From an uncultured Aequorivita sp. (GTDB taxonomy: Bacteria; Bacteroidota; Bacteroidia; Flavobacteriales; Flavobacteriaceae): a DNA stretch of 64,000 bases. The stretch is taken from contig CAKZLK010000047.1 of assembly GCA_937125455.1 (NCBI GenBank), positions 140,526-204,525 of the forward strand, in the 5' to 3' direction. The stretch's first letter is position 1, and each line of letters starts with the position of its first letter. The translations under genes were made by a program, and so were the position numbers. Below the pieces are notes generated by a model that did not search any database, had not been told where the DNA came from, and saw nothing but the letters and a program-made list of their open reading frames with translations. Positions 7,701 to 16,436 of the stretch are shown one piece after another.

Positions 7701-8654
7701 ATGAAAAACTTAATTAAAATTTCTTTATTCGTTTTCATCGCATTAGGCATCATGTCTTGTAGCGATGACGATAATCCAAATCCGGATCCACAAACAAATA
7801 CAATTGCAGATTTTGTGGCATCAAATGATGATTATTCTTCCTTAAAAGCAGCTTTGGACAAAGCAGGACTTACAGCTACACTTGCCGGACAAGGTGAGTT
7901 TACTGTTTTTGCTCCAAATAATGATGCATTTGCAGCATTTTTGACAGCAAATGGATTTGCCACTTTGGATGATGTTCCTGTAGATTTGCTTACTAATGTA
8001 TTACTAAACCATGTTGTTATTGGAAAGCTTATGGCTGCTGATTTAACTACAGGTTACGTTAATACGTTAGCTACTGAAGCTTCTACTGGTTCTAATTTGA
8101 GCTTGTATGTAAACACATCTTCTGGAGTAAAATTAAATGGAGTTTCTACCGTAACAACTGCAGACGTAGCAGCTGATAATGGTGTAATACATGCTGTGAA
8201 TACAGTTATTGGTTTACCAACAGTTGTAACTTTTGCAACGGCAGATCCAACTTTTTCTACTTTAGTAACTGCTTTAACCCGAGCCGATCAGCCAGATTTT
8301 GTGAGTGTTCTTTCAACACCTGAAGGAACGAGTCCAACGCCATTCACAGTTTTTGCACCTACTAATGATGCATTTGCCGATTTGATTACTGAATTGGAAA
8401 TTAATGGTTTGGCTGATATCGATGGCCCGACGCTTACGGCTGCACTAAATACACATGTTATTGCCGGAGCAAACGTTCGCGCTGAGGATTTAGTGAACGG
8501 AACGGTAAGTACTTTGGGTGATGATTTAATTATAAATGCACCCAATGCAACCATAACCGATCCAAATGGACGCGTTAGCAATATAATAGTAGTCAATGTT
8601 CAAGCCGCAAATGGCGTTGTACATGCTATTGATAAAGTATTGCTTCCTCAATAA
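7701..8654 (+). CDS. Lipoprotein with two fasciclin (FAS1) domains
   Basis: The 317-residue protein has a lipoprotein signal (FIALGIMSC) and an acidic spacer. Two FAS1 domains follow, at about residues 36-170 and 172-315. Each shows the H1 motif (FTVFAPNNDAFAAF; FTVFAPTNDAFADL), a central helix and a LLNHVV or LNTHVI block. Each closes with an H2-type strand before GVIHAVNTVI or GVVHAIDKVL. FAS1 domains mediate cell adhesion or binding at surfaces; in Flavobacteria such lipoproteins are common and poorly characterised. It has its own promoter candidate and terminator, so it is monocistronic. Confidence 0.93.
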   Translation: MKNLIKISLFVFIALGIMSCSDDDNPNPDPQTNTIADFVASNDDYSSLKAALDKAGLTATLAGQGEFTVFAPNNDAFAAFLTANGFATLDDVPVDLLTNVLLNHVVIGKLMAADLTTGYVNTLATEASTGSNLSLYVNTSSGVKLNGVSTVTTADVAADNGVIHAVNTVIGLPTVVTFATADPTFSTLVTALTRADQPDFVSVLSTPEGTSPTPFTVFAPTNDAFADLITELEINGLADIDGPTLTAALNTHVIAGANVRAEDLVNGTVSTLGDDLIINAPNATITDPNGRVSNIIVVNVQAANGVVHAIDKVLLPQ

Positions 8655-8674
8655 AAATAAAGGTATTTAATAAT

Positions 8675-8712
8675 AAAAATGCTGCCTTCTTAAAAAGAAA
8701 GCAGCATTTTTT
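8675..8712 (+). terminator. Intrinsic terminator after the FAS1 gene
   Basis: AAAAATGCTGC...TTCT pairs with AGAA...GCAGCATTTTT around a short A-rich loop. T-tracts on both strands suit the convergent arrangement with the carbonic anhydrase gene. Confidence 0.8.
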
Positions 8713-8727
8713 ATTTTAAGGAAACTT

Positions 8728-9354
8728 CTAATCTAGATGATAAATTTCCATTATGCCTTTCAGCACTTTATCAAAATTAATTTTTAAATCAATCAATTTT
8801 CCCGTTTCCATGTCCATTACCCAGCCATGGACTGTTAAATTTCTATTTCTATAGGCAATTTGTACGTCTGCGGTTTTAATAACATTTACACACTGTTCCT
8901 GTACATTCAGTTCTACAAGTCGACGGTATTTTTCTTCTTCTGTTTTTAATTGGTTGAGCTCTTGATTATGCAACCTATATACATCCCGAATATTTCGCAG
9001 CCAAGGGTTCAATATTCCTAAATCCTGACTTTGCATAGCGGCTTTTACACCACCACATCCATAGTGGCCACAAACAATTATGTGGTTAACCTTTAAATAG
9101 CTAACGGCATAATTGATTACGCTCATAGCGCTGAGATCCAAGTTGGAAACCATATTGGCGATATTCCGCAGGATAAAGGCTTCCCCCGGTTTGGCGCCCA
9201 TAATTTCCTCAGCAGTAACACGACTATCACTGCAGCCTATATACAGTACTTCTGGATTTTGGCCTTCGGAAAGATTTTTAAAATAATTAGGATCCAACCC
9301 TAATTTTTCATTTACCCAAGCTTGATTGTTTTTAAAAATTTGATCGATATTCAT
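8728..9354 (-). CDS. Beta-class carbonic anhydrase
   Basis: The 208-residue protein is a full-length beta-carbonic anhydrase that interconverts CO2 and bicarbonate in the cytoplasm. The zinc and active-site residues are visible: YIGCSDSRV (Cys ligand and the Asp-Arg dyad) and ICGHYGCGGVKAA (His and Cys ligands). The hydrophobic core GEAFILRNIANMV is typical of the bacterial Can/plant-type subclass. It is a single gene downstream of a TPR lipoprotein gene in the same direction. A short perfect palindrome (9400-9415) lies in the gap before it. Confidence 0.95.
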   Translation of the reverse strand: MNIDQIFKNNQAWVNEKLGLDPNYFKNLSEGQNPEVLYIGCSDSRVTAEEIMGAKPGEAFILRNIANMVSNLDLSAMSVINYAVSYLKVNHIIVCGHYGCGGVKAAMQSQDLGILNPWLRNIRDVYRLHNQELNQLKTEEEKYRRLVELNVQEQCVNVIKTADVQIAYRNRNLTVHGWVMDMETGKLIDLKINFDKVLKGIMEIYHLD

Positions 9355-9399
9355 GATTTTTCTGAAGTTTTTTTTCAGTATTTAAAGATATAGAAAAGC

Positions 9400-9415
9400 C
9401 TTTGTGCCCACAAAG
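9400..9415. promoter_or_regulatory. Perfect 7+7 palindrome upstream of the carbonic anhydrase gene
   Basis: CTTTGTG-CC-CACAAAG is a perfect inverted repeat about 46 bases before the carbonic anhydrase start. It could be an operator or a weak hairpin; there is no U-tract to make it a clear terminator. Confidence 0.3.
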
Positions 9416-9460
9416 TGGAAATTGAAAATTTAACTACTAAACTTTTTGAAGTTTGTAAAC

Positions 9461-10981
9461 TCAAATTACCTGTTTTGTGTTTTCTATTCCTTTCAAAACA
9501 CGTAACCTACCGGGTCCAATTTTTAGGGCAAGCTCGTATTGTTCTGCAGCTTCCTCATTTCTGTTTTGGGTGAGCAACCAGTCTGCATACAACTCGTGGG
9601 TAGGTTTTTGAATAGAAGGTGGCCCGTAACTATAACTGATGCTGTTTTCAATATCTATTGATTTTATAAAATGTTCTTCCGCCAATTTTGTGTTATTTTC
9701 AAGCTTGGCGCGAAGTGCCAATAATTGGTTTTGCCTGATTTCCGCTTCTTTTAAATCCATATTTGAAGCTTCGTCACGACTTACCCCTGAACAGAGTTTG
9801 GAACTGCCTTCCGAAATAACAAATGACTCCCTTTTATGGTCTTGTTTCATAGTATTAAGTATGCTGTCTAATCTTTGGATATTACCTGCTTTATAAGCTT
9901 TCATCCCTTCCAGAAACTGATATTTGGAGCGGACGGAAATATTCAAATCGGTTATTTCCACAGGTATATCTGCAATTTCGCCTTCCCACTTATCAGTTTC
10001 GGTTAAATAAGTTCCTTTTAAAAACACCAAATATGCCCGCGCACTTTTTGATGGGGTTTGTGTGGCATACTTTTTCATATCTAGCAACATTTTTTTTGCT
10101 TCCTCATAATTTCCTTTTTGAAGATATCCGTACTGCAACCAATGATAAGCGTGATAGCCACGGGCATCATTGTCTAGTTCTTTTTTCTCCATTCGGTTAA
10201 TACTTGCTTGGTAGGAATCAATATTCGAGGAAATTACATTATCCCACATTCCCATTGCAACATAAATGTGTGAAGGCATGTGCAGTGCGTGGCTGGCATC
10301 TGGCGCTACTTTTGAGTATGTATTGGCGGCATCTAAGGCAAGGGTAGCACGATCGGGATCGTCATAAGAATGTATTAAATAATGTAATGCACCCGGATGG
10401 TTTGGGTTTTCCTTTAAAATACCTTTTGCAATTTTTGCGCCTTTTCCGTAAACAATATCATCTCTTCCTTCTTCAACTGAGCCTAGTAGTGACAATGCAT
10501 AAAATGCGGCCACTTCTTGATTGGCTGGATATTTTTTGTACAAACCTTCCATAAAATTTGCACAAGCAAAATCTCGTTGGTTTTTTTCTGTTTTTGGCTG
10601 ATAAAGTATGTGTACAGATTCAATTAAATCTTGTTCAATTTCGCTTGTATTATTTTCTAAATTTAGCCTACCGAGTTTTGCTAAAACAGTTGATGCGGCT
10701 TCATAATCTTGTTCGTGCCACAAGCTGTGGTTATAGGTCATTGCCTCGCCCCAATAGGCCATCGCCATTTTTGGATCTTCCTTTTGTGCTTCTTGAAAAG
10801 CCTCGCGAGCGTCTTCATATTCAAAGGAATGCAAAAGCAATAATCCTTTTTCAAAGTGGGGTTGGGCACTTTTTTTTCCACTTACAGAAATATTTATAAC
10901 ACCCAAGTAACTTTTTTCTGGTTCTTTTTGTTTGCAGGAAACCACCAATACTAACGCTAAAACAAATGTTATGTATTTCAT
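9461..10981 (-). CDS. TPR-repeat lipoprotein
   Basis: The 506-residue protein has a lipoprotein signal (LALVLVVSC) and an alpha-helical body with tetratricopeptide-like repeats. Examples are FEKGLLLLHSFEYEDAREAF, PNHPGALHYLIHSYDDP and EEAAEQYELALKIGPGRLRV at the end. His-rich stretches such as SHALHMPSHIYVAMGMW and YHAYHWLQYG are notable and recur in this poorly characterised family. TPRs bind other proteins; the partner is unknown. It stands alone, 106 bases before the carbonic anhydrase gene on the same strand. Confidence 0.8.
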   Translation of the reverse strand: MKYITFVLALVLVVSCKQKEPEKSYLGVINISVSGKKSAQPHFEKGLLLLHSFEYEDAREAFQEAQKEDPKMAMAYWGEAMTYNHSLWHEQDYEAASTVLAKLGRLNLENNTSEIEQDLIESVHILYQPKTEKNQRDFACANFMEGLYKKYPANQEVAAFYALSLLGSVEEGRDDIVYGKGAKIAKGILKENPNHPGALHYLIHSYDDPDRATLALDAANTYSKVAPDASHALHMPSHIYVAMGMWDNVISSNIDSYQASINRMEKKELDNDARGYHAYHWLQYGYLQKGNYEEAKKMLLDMKKYATQTPSKSARAYLVFLKGTYLTETDKWEGEIADIPVEITDLNISVRSKYQFLEGMKAYKAGNIQRLDSILNTMKQDHKRESFVISEGSSKLCSGVSRDEASNMDLKEAEIRQNQLLALRAKLENNTKLAEEHFIKSIDIENSISYSYGPPSIQKPTHELYADWLLTQNRNEEAAEQYELALKIGPGRLRVLKGIENTKQVI

Positions 10982-11065
10982 AAATAATAATTTAGTAAGT
11001 TGTTTAAAGATAGCGATTTCTACTCAATTTTAATTTTAACGATTTATTATTTGGCTATTAGCCAC

Positions 11066-11893
11066 TTAAGTTATTTGATTGTGGTTTATTGTTTTACTGC
11101 TTTTTTCCAATTCCGCATCCAACGAATATAAAAGTTGCGTCGCCATTTCTTTTAAAAGAGCAACACGTTTTTTGCTGTAATTGGCAAGAATACTTCGGTA
11201 TTTTATTCGATTTATGAGCTTTAATTGGTTTTCTGGATTTGCCAATAGGTTTTCAGCTGTAGTTTTTACCATATCATTTTCGAAAGGTTGAAGACCAAGT
11301 TCTGAAACTAAAATTAATAACTCATCTGAATAGGTAGCAGACGAGAAAGCCGTTAGGTCCATAATATCTGGAATCATCAAATTGTCAATAAGGTTGGTGT
11401 TGTTGTTTTGAATATTATCGGAAGCACGTTCGGTGGTTTGATAAAAACCTACGATTTCTTTTTTGAGGTTTGGGTTGCGTATAATGTTGATTTGCCCTGT
11501 ATTATTGAGTTCTTGAAAGGTTGTGTTATTTATTCGAAGTGTGTATCTAATGGTTAAATCGTTGATTTTAGAATTGATGCTGTCCAAGTTTTTGAAACCC
11601 CCGTTAGATTTAATGTGTTGTAAAATATCATCTACGTCTCTAATAATAATGGATTCAATTTTTAGGTTGAGGTTAAATGTTATTATTTGGGAAGCAACAT
11701 CTTCACGCAGGTTTTTTAAATAGGCAATTTCTTTGGTGTTTTGTTTTCGTTGGTCGTTCCAATTATTGATGCTTAAGGCAATCAAAATCCCAATGACCAC
11801 AAGTATTATTTCACCAATAGCATACTTTAGATAATTTGAAGTCTTTCCTTCAGTGATAAGGTTTTTGCGGATGTTTCTAAAAAGTTTAATCAT
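11066..11893 (-). CDS. DUF6090-type membrane protein
   Basis: The 275-residue protein starts with the block MIKLFRNIRKNL, then YLKYAIGEIILVVIGILIAL, then SINNWND, as in the DUF6090 family of Flavobacteria. One membrane segment (about 26-45) anchors a long, mostly helical C-terminal part with coiled-coil character. The function is unknown. A paralogue lies at 17688-18443, and the two are nearly identical in DNA over the membrane segment but diverge afterwards. No partner is obvious here. A REP-like inverted repeat lies just before its start. Confidence 0.8.
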   Translation of the reverse strand: MIKLFRNIRKNLITEGKTSNYLKYAIGEIILVVIGILIALSINNWNDQRKQNTKEIAYLKNLREDVASQIITFNLNLKIESIIIRDVDDILQHIKSNGGFKNLDSINSKINDLTIRYTLRINNTTFQELNNTGQINIIRNPNLKKEIVGFYQTTERASDNIQNNNTNLIDNLMIPDIMDLTAFSSATYSDELLILVSELGLQPFENDMVKTTAENLLANPENQLKLINRIKYRSILANYSKKRVALLKEMATQLLYSLDAELEKSSKTINHNQIT

Positions 11894-11907
11894 TTTTTTT
11901 GTTTTGT

Positions 11908-11963
11908 CTCCTCGAGCGCAGTCGAGAGGTTAAACAATAGGTCTCGACTGCGCTCGACCTGAC
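11908..11963. repeat. Inverted repeat, two copies of a TCGAGCGCAGTCGAGA element
   Basis: TCGAGCGCAGTCGAGA (11912-11927) and its exact reverse complement TCTCGACTGCGCTCGA (11942-11957) are separated by 14 bases. They form a 16-bp hairpin in the gap between the permease and DUF6090 genes. A related single copy with one mismatch is at 25124-25139. GC-rich against its surroundings, it looks like a dispersed REP-type element. Confidence 0.75.
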
Positions 11964-11988
11964 AATACCGTTTTTCTAAAGAGCATTA

Positions 11989-13290
11989 TCAAACCGTTTT
12001 CTTTTTAAAAATTTTAATAGCGAAAAAAATAAGCGATAATACAACTATGACTATTGCTGTGCCAATCATCTCATTTGCCGAAAGGCTTGATAAAAAGTAT
12101 AGAATTATGGCAATAGCTATAATGGGGACAGTCCATCCTCCTGGAATTTTAAACCCTCCAGAATATTGTTCTTTAGAATTGCGCAACTTAATTACAGAAA
12201 GTGCTACTCCTAAATAAAGAATCAACATAGCGCTACTAGCAATAATCACTAATTGTTCAAAACTGCCTGTAACAGCTAAGATAAAACCGATAGTTGCATA
12301 TAAAATAATGGCAATGTGTGGTGTAGCAAAAGATTTGTGAATTCTAGATAATGCATTTATCGAGATTACCTTATCCCTGGCAAGAGCGTAAACTATTCTC
12401 GGGCTATTCAGAATGGTTCCACTCATATAACCAAACATCGAAATAACTGCGCCAACAATTAAAAGCATATATCCAAAAGGACCAAAAACTACCCTAGCGG
12501 TTTCAGCAAGTGGAGCTGCTTTAAAATTTGGCAAAGCATCGCCCAAAACACCTTGAGAAACTGTCTGGATTAATACATAAACAACTACAACTGTTACAAT
12601 ACTTATTAAAATAGCCCTTGGAATATTGCGTTTTGGATTAATAACCTCTCCGCCAACAATAATACCTGTTTCACAACCTTGAAAGGCAAAAAATAAAATA
12701 AGGGATGTTTCACCTAAAGTTTTAACACTCGGAAAATGTTGAAAATACAAATTGCTTAAGGAAACATCCTTAAAGCCGATGAAAATCAGTAAAAGCAAAG
12801 GTATTAGCTTAATTATAGTATTAAATTTCACTAAACCCATCCCTTGTTTTAAGCCAATTACATTTACGTAAACTAGACCGTAAAAAAGAATAAATAAAAA
12901 CAAAAATCGAGGCCATCCATTTTCAAATATGGGATATGCCGAGGCAACAACATTTACTAAAGCATTAGAAACAGCGGCATCTGCAAACAAATTACTTCCA
13001 ACAGCAAAAACACCAGCAACAAAGCCAGGATAATCACCAAAAGCTGTTTCAATATAGGTGTAGGGTCCTCCGGTGTTTGTTACTTTACTGCCAGCTTCTG
13101 CAAAACAAAGCATTATCATTGCCATTAACAGTCCGCAAAACAAATAAGCAATGATGCTGGATGCTCCCATATAACTAGCTACAATTGCAGGTAGTACAAA
13201 AATACCAGAGCCAATAATAATGTTAATGATGTTAGCCGATAAACCTAGTGCGCCAACTCTTCTTTTTAATCCTTCGTCTTTTTGAATCAT
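11989..13290 (-). CDS. APC-superfamily amino acid permease
   Basis: The 433-residue integral membrane protein has about 12 hydrophobic segments and the N-terminal signature of the amino acid-polyamine-organocation family. The signature is the broken first helix IINIIIGSGIFVLPAIV, with the substrate-binding GSG motif, and ALVNVVASAY further on. It should import an amino acid by proton or sodium coupling, or exchange it; the substrate cannot be read from sequence. The start 15 bases after the stop of the gene at 13306-14487 suggests co-transcription with that membrane protein. Confidence 0.9.
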   Translation of the reverse strand: MIQKDEGLKRRVGALGLSANIINIIIGSGIFVLPAIVASYMGASSIIAYLFCGLLMAMIMLCFAEAGSKVTNTGGPYTYIETAFGDYPGFVAGVFAVGSNLFADAAVSNALVNVVASAYPIFENGWPRFLFLFILFYGLVYVNVIGLKQGMGLVKFNTIIKLIPLLLLIFIGFKDVSLSNLYFQHFPSVKTLGETSLILFFAFQGCETGIIVGGEVINPKRNIPRAILISIVTVVVVYVLIQTVSQGVLGDALPNFKAAPLAETARVVFGPFGYMLLIVGAVISMFGYMSGTILNSPRIVYALARDKVISINALSRIHKSFATPHIAIILYATIGFILAVTGSFEQLVIIASSAMLILYLGVALSVIKLRNSKEQYSGGFKIPGGWTVPIIAIAIILYFLSSLSANEMIGTAIVIVVLSLIFFAIKIFKKKTV

Positions 13291-13305
13291 AATATTATTT
13301 TCTAA

Positions 13306-14487
13306 TTATAAATAACTCAACCACCATTTATCCTTATTGTTAGCTTTATAGATCATGTATTTTTTGCAGAAAGGGTAGAGTAGAAGCACTACGCCAATCC
13401 AAACCAGATAAACAACAAGCAGGGAATAACCATAGTTAATAAGGCTTGCATTACTGAAATTTTCCGCGGTCAAAATCATAGAATGCCAATCTCCACCAAA
13501 AATTATCATCCCTACAATTGCAAAAACGTGGATTACAAAAACGTGGAGGAAATAATAAAACAGTGGAACCCTTCCAAAAACCAAAAAGAAATCCGTTAGC
13601 TTATTTTTTGTGTTTTCAAATATGTAAAGGAATATAAATGCCGGTCCCATTGTGATGCACAGGTATAATAGCGAAGGCGGATATTTGGTTACGTTAAATA
13701 TCGAAAGAATCGTTTTGGTTGCGGTATCTTGAATTGTCCAAGGAACTAGATTGCCATAAACGTTCACTCCCCTTAAAACAAAAAATAGAATAAGCGCACC
13801 AAAGCCTAATAACAGCAACCATTTTCCACGAACCATTGCATTAAAATCCTTTTGATAAAATGTGCCGAACAAATAGCCCAAAGCCATCAGTCCTATCCAT
13901 GGAATTAACGGATAATGTAATATAACCAAAGAATTTGGCCCGAAAACCAAACCGTTTTCTTGGTGTAATAGATACCAAATGATGGCCTCAAAGCTTTTGC
14001 CTTGCATCACAAAGCCGTCCAATAAATTATGTCCGGCAATCAGAACAATTCCTATTATAAGAATAATTTTTTTCGGTAAATAAATAAGAAAGGAAAGGCA
14101 GACCATACTGAATCCGATGGTCCAGATAACTTGAAAAATATTAAGGCTATACGTTAAATCAAATGTCCAAATAAGATTATTGACAGCGATTTCCAAAAAA
14201 ATGAGCCAAATACCACGGGTAAACAGAAATTTAAAAAGCTCTGGTTTTGTTTTTTTGCTTCCATATAGAAAGGCTGAGGTTCCAGCTAAAAATACAAATA
14301 CCGGGGCACAATAGTGTGTAATGAAGCGGGTGAAAAAGAGCATTGGCGTTGTAGTTTCCAGATTGGTTGGATCTGAAAAAAAAGCCCCATAATGAAAATA
14401 ATCGCGCACATGGTCTAAGGCCATGATTACCATCACAACGCCACGTAGGACGTCAATGGATTCAATTCGGTTGGTTTTTGGTATCAT
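13306..14487 (-). CDS. DUF1624/heparan-glucosaminide acetyltransferase-like membrane protein
   Basis: The 393-residue polytopic membrane protein opens with RIESIDVLRGVVMVIMALDH, the hallmark of the DUF1624/HGSNAT-like acyltransferase group. About ten membrane helices follow. Members are thought to move acyl groups across the inner membrane onto sugars or other acceptors, but few are tested. His 26 in the LDHVRDYFH stretch is a plausible catalytic residue by analogy (inference). It follows the S33 peptidase gene by 31 bases and precedes the permease gene by 15, so the three may be one transcript. Confidence 0.82.
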   Translation of the reverse strand: MIPKTNRIESIDVLRGVVMVIMALDHVRDYFHYGAFFSDPTNLETTTPMLFFTRFITHYCAPVFVFLAGTSAFLYGSKKTKPELFKFLFTRGIWLIFLEIAVNNLIWTFDLTYSLNIFQVIWTIGFSMVCLSFLIYLPKKIILIIGIVLIAGHNLLDGFVMQGKSFEAIIWYLLHQENGLVFGPNSLVILHYPLIPWIGLMALGYLFGTFYQKDFNAMVRGKWLLLLGFGALILFFVLRGVNVYGNLVPWTIQDTATKTILSIFNVTKYPPSLLYLCITMGPAFIFLYIFENTKNKLTDFFLVFGRVPLFYYFLHVFVIHVFAIVGMIIFGGDWHSMILTAENFSNASLINYGYSLLVVYLVWIGVVLLLYPFCKKYMIYKANNKDKWWLSYL

Positions 14488-14518
14488 TGGTTGTTAGTTA
14501 GCTGATTTTACAACATCC

Positions 14519-15568
14519 TTATTTGAATTCTCCTGTATTCACATCTTTAATAAACTTTATCAATCCTGGAAAATAAGTTTGCGGGTCATCATATTGTGAA
14601 ACGTGTCCTGCATTACAGGTGAGGCTTCTACCGCGTTGCACTTGGGTGCTCATCCATTCCATATATTTTGGATCCATGGTGTCGTATTTTCCCCCAATCA
14701 TTAAAGTTGGAACAGTCAATTCCTTTAATCTATCGGAAACATCCCAGCCTTTTAGTGTTGCATTTCCAGTTACACCAAATTCACTATGGCCCTGCATATA
14801 GATATAAATATTTGGGTTGAGGTGCGAAAAGCCGCGATTGATGAACTCTGGCCATTCATCCAAAGGTTTGCGGAGGATGTGCTCTGTGTAATAATTGTTC
14901 ATCACCAACTCGGCATATCGGGGATTTGAAAAATCTTCCTTCGCCTCCAATTCCTTAATTTCTTTATAAATTTCTGGAGGAAGTTGGGCTCCCAATACTT
15001 CAGCATATTTTTCGTATTCCGGAATGCTCGCCATCATATTTGAAATAATCAAGCCTTTTAGATTGTCTTGATATTTTAGTGCATATTCCATCGCCAAAAT
15101 TCCGCCCCACGATTGCCCTAGTAGGTAAAAATTGTCTTTGTCCAGATTTAAAGCTTTACGAACTTGCTCTACTTCTTCCACAAAATGTTCTGTTGTCCAA
15201 AGCGTGGAATCATTAGGTTTATCGCTGTAATAACTATCCAGTTGATCGTAATAAATATATTCAATTTCTTCATTTGGAAGATAGCCGTCAAAACTCTCAA
15301 AGAATTCATGCGTACCACCGGGACCTCCGTGAAGAAGTAAAACCTTCATTTTTGGGTTGTTGCCCACGCGTTTTGTCCACACATTGAAAGTTCCTTTTGG
15401 AGTGGTGATGGGAATCATTTTGATGCCGCCAGTAATTTGGTCATCACTGTTTGAATAATCCATGTAACTGGATTTGCTATCGGTTTCGTTTTTTGTGGTT
15501 TCCTTTTTTTCAGCACAACTTAAAAGAAAGCTTGCTGAAATGATTAAAAAGTAAATTGCTTTTTTCAT
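14519..15568 (-). CDS. Proline iminopeptidase-family (S33) alpha/beta-hydrolase lipoprotein
   Basis: The 349-residue protein has a lipoprotein signal (SASFLLSC) and an alpha/beta-hydrolase fold. Motifs in order are LLLHGGPGGTHEFF (oxyanion hole, typical of prolyl aminopeptidases), LLGQSWGGILAMEY (nucleophile Ser in GQSWGG), GGKYDTMDP (acid) and NAGHVSQYDDP (His). It probably releases N-terminal proline or cleaves short peptides at the cell envelope. Bacterial proline iminopeptidases are often cytoplasmic, so the lipid anchor points to use of external peptides. It lies in a run of exported peptidase genes on the minus strand. Confidence 0.9.
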   Translation of the reverse strand: MKKAIYFLIISASFLLSCAEKKETTKNETDSKSSYMDYSNSDDQITGGIKMIPITTPKGTFNVWTKRVGNNPKMKVLLLHGGPGGTHEFFESFDGYLPNEEIEYIYYDQLDSYYSDKPNDSTLWTTEHFVEEVEQVRKALNLDKDNFYLLGQSWGGILAMEYALKYQDNLKGLIISNMMASIPEYEKYAEVLGAQLPPEIYKEIKELEAKEDFSNPRYAELVMNNYYTEHILRKPLDEWPEFINRGFSHLNPNIYIYMQGHSEFGVTGNATLKGWDVSDRLKELTVPTLMIGGKYDTMDPKYMEWMSTQVQRGRSLTCNAGHVSQYDDPQTYFPGLIKFIKDVNTGEFK

Positions 15569-15610
15569 AATGGTTGGTTTTGTTTGTGAATATTTCTTTT
15601 AGTTTGATCA

Positions 15611-16420
15611 TTAATTATTACCTGCTTCTACTTGATAGATATTTTGCCCAATTTGACCAGTTTTTGTAAGTGATGCACATTCATCATTTCTTTCAAAAAT
15701 AGCTTTTGTTGGTTTTACGGCTCCGTTAGCCATTGTAGGATAATCGTAAATAGTGTTTGTATAGCCAATGCTACTGCACGGGTGCCTTTTGCCATCTTGT
15801 GCGCCCCAATATTCAGTGAAATTATAGGATGTGTTTTCTAGCCATTGCCAAGATTCTGGAACCAATATTTTACCAATAAATTCTTCTTTTTCAGTTGTCA
15901 TATCCATAACCCAAGCTCCCCACCAAGTTCCGCTATCTGGTGCTTCTGCGATACCAAGTTCCCAAACCCTTACACGATATTTTCGCCCTTCCTGCCAATT
16001 GTATTTTATCCTGCAAGAATAGCCACTGCCTTCGTGCCCAAATACTTCCGAATAACCATTAGCAGCACTCTGCGCACTTTTTGCATCCCAAATAGAAAAT
16101 ATGGCAATTTTTGTTTGCTCTCCTTTAAATGAAGCTGATGTTTGAAGCCCCATATAACCTGTTTTGCCATTTACAAACGAATATTGATGTGCCCAATAAA
16201 AATTAGGAGCCTCTTTTTCTACAGTAAGAAAAAAATCTAAATTATTATATCCTTTACTGTTAGTAGGCAATTGAGGCCAGTTAAATATTGCTGAAGCAAT
16301 ATATGTTGGTGATTCAAAACTTAATCCGCTGTCGCCTAGATTATTTTGGCATATTAGAAAACTGTTGCCTGTAAAAAATAATAGGATGGCTGAAATGTAA
16401 ATTTGTTTGCAATTTTTCAT
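15611..16420 (-). CDS. Exported DUF3472 domain protein
   Basis: The protein carries a signal peptide (IYISAILLFFTGNSFLICQ). Its domain matches the DUF3472 pattern: GYMGLQTSASF, then TKIAIFSIWDA, and SGYSCRIKYNWQEGRKYRVR followed by a Trp-rich stretch ending in NYTYxYW-like sequence. The family is of unknown function and is often found in secreted proteins with carbohydrate-binding parts. I chose ATG at 16420 instead of the track's 16450, because the signal peptide then begins MKNCKQIYIS and the gene no longer overlaps the dipeptidase gene. It lies 16 bases after the dipeptidase stop and is probably co-transcribed. Confidence 0.75.
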   Translation of the reverse strand: MKNCKQIYISAILLFFTGNSFLICQNNLGDSGLSFESPTYIASAIFNWPQLPTNSKGYNNLDFFLTVEKEAPNFYWAHQYSFVNGKTGYMGLQTSASFKGEQTKIAIFSIWDAKSAQSAANGYSEVFGHEGSGYSCRIKYNWQEGRKYRVRVWELGIAEAPDSGTWWGAWVMDMTTEKEEFIGKILVPESWQWLENTSYNFTEYWGAQDGKRHPCSSIGYTNTIYDYPTMANGAVKPTKAIFERNDECASLTKTGQIGQNIYQVEAGNN

Positions 16421-16436
16421 AACGAATGATTTTATG

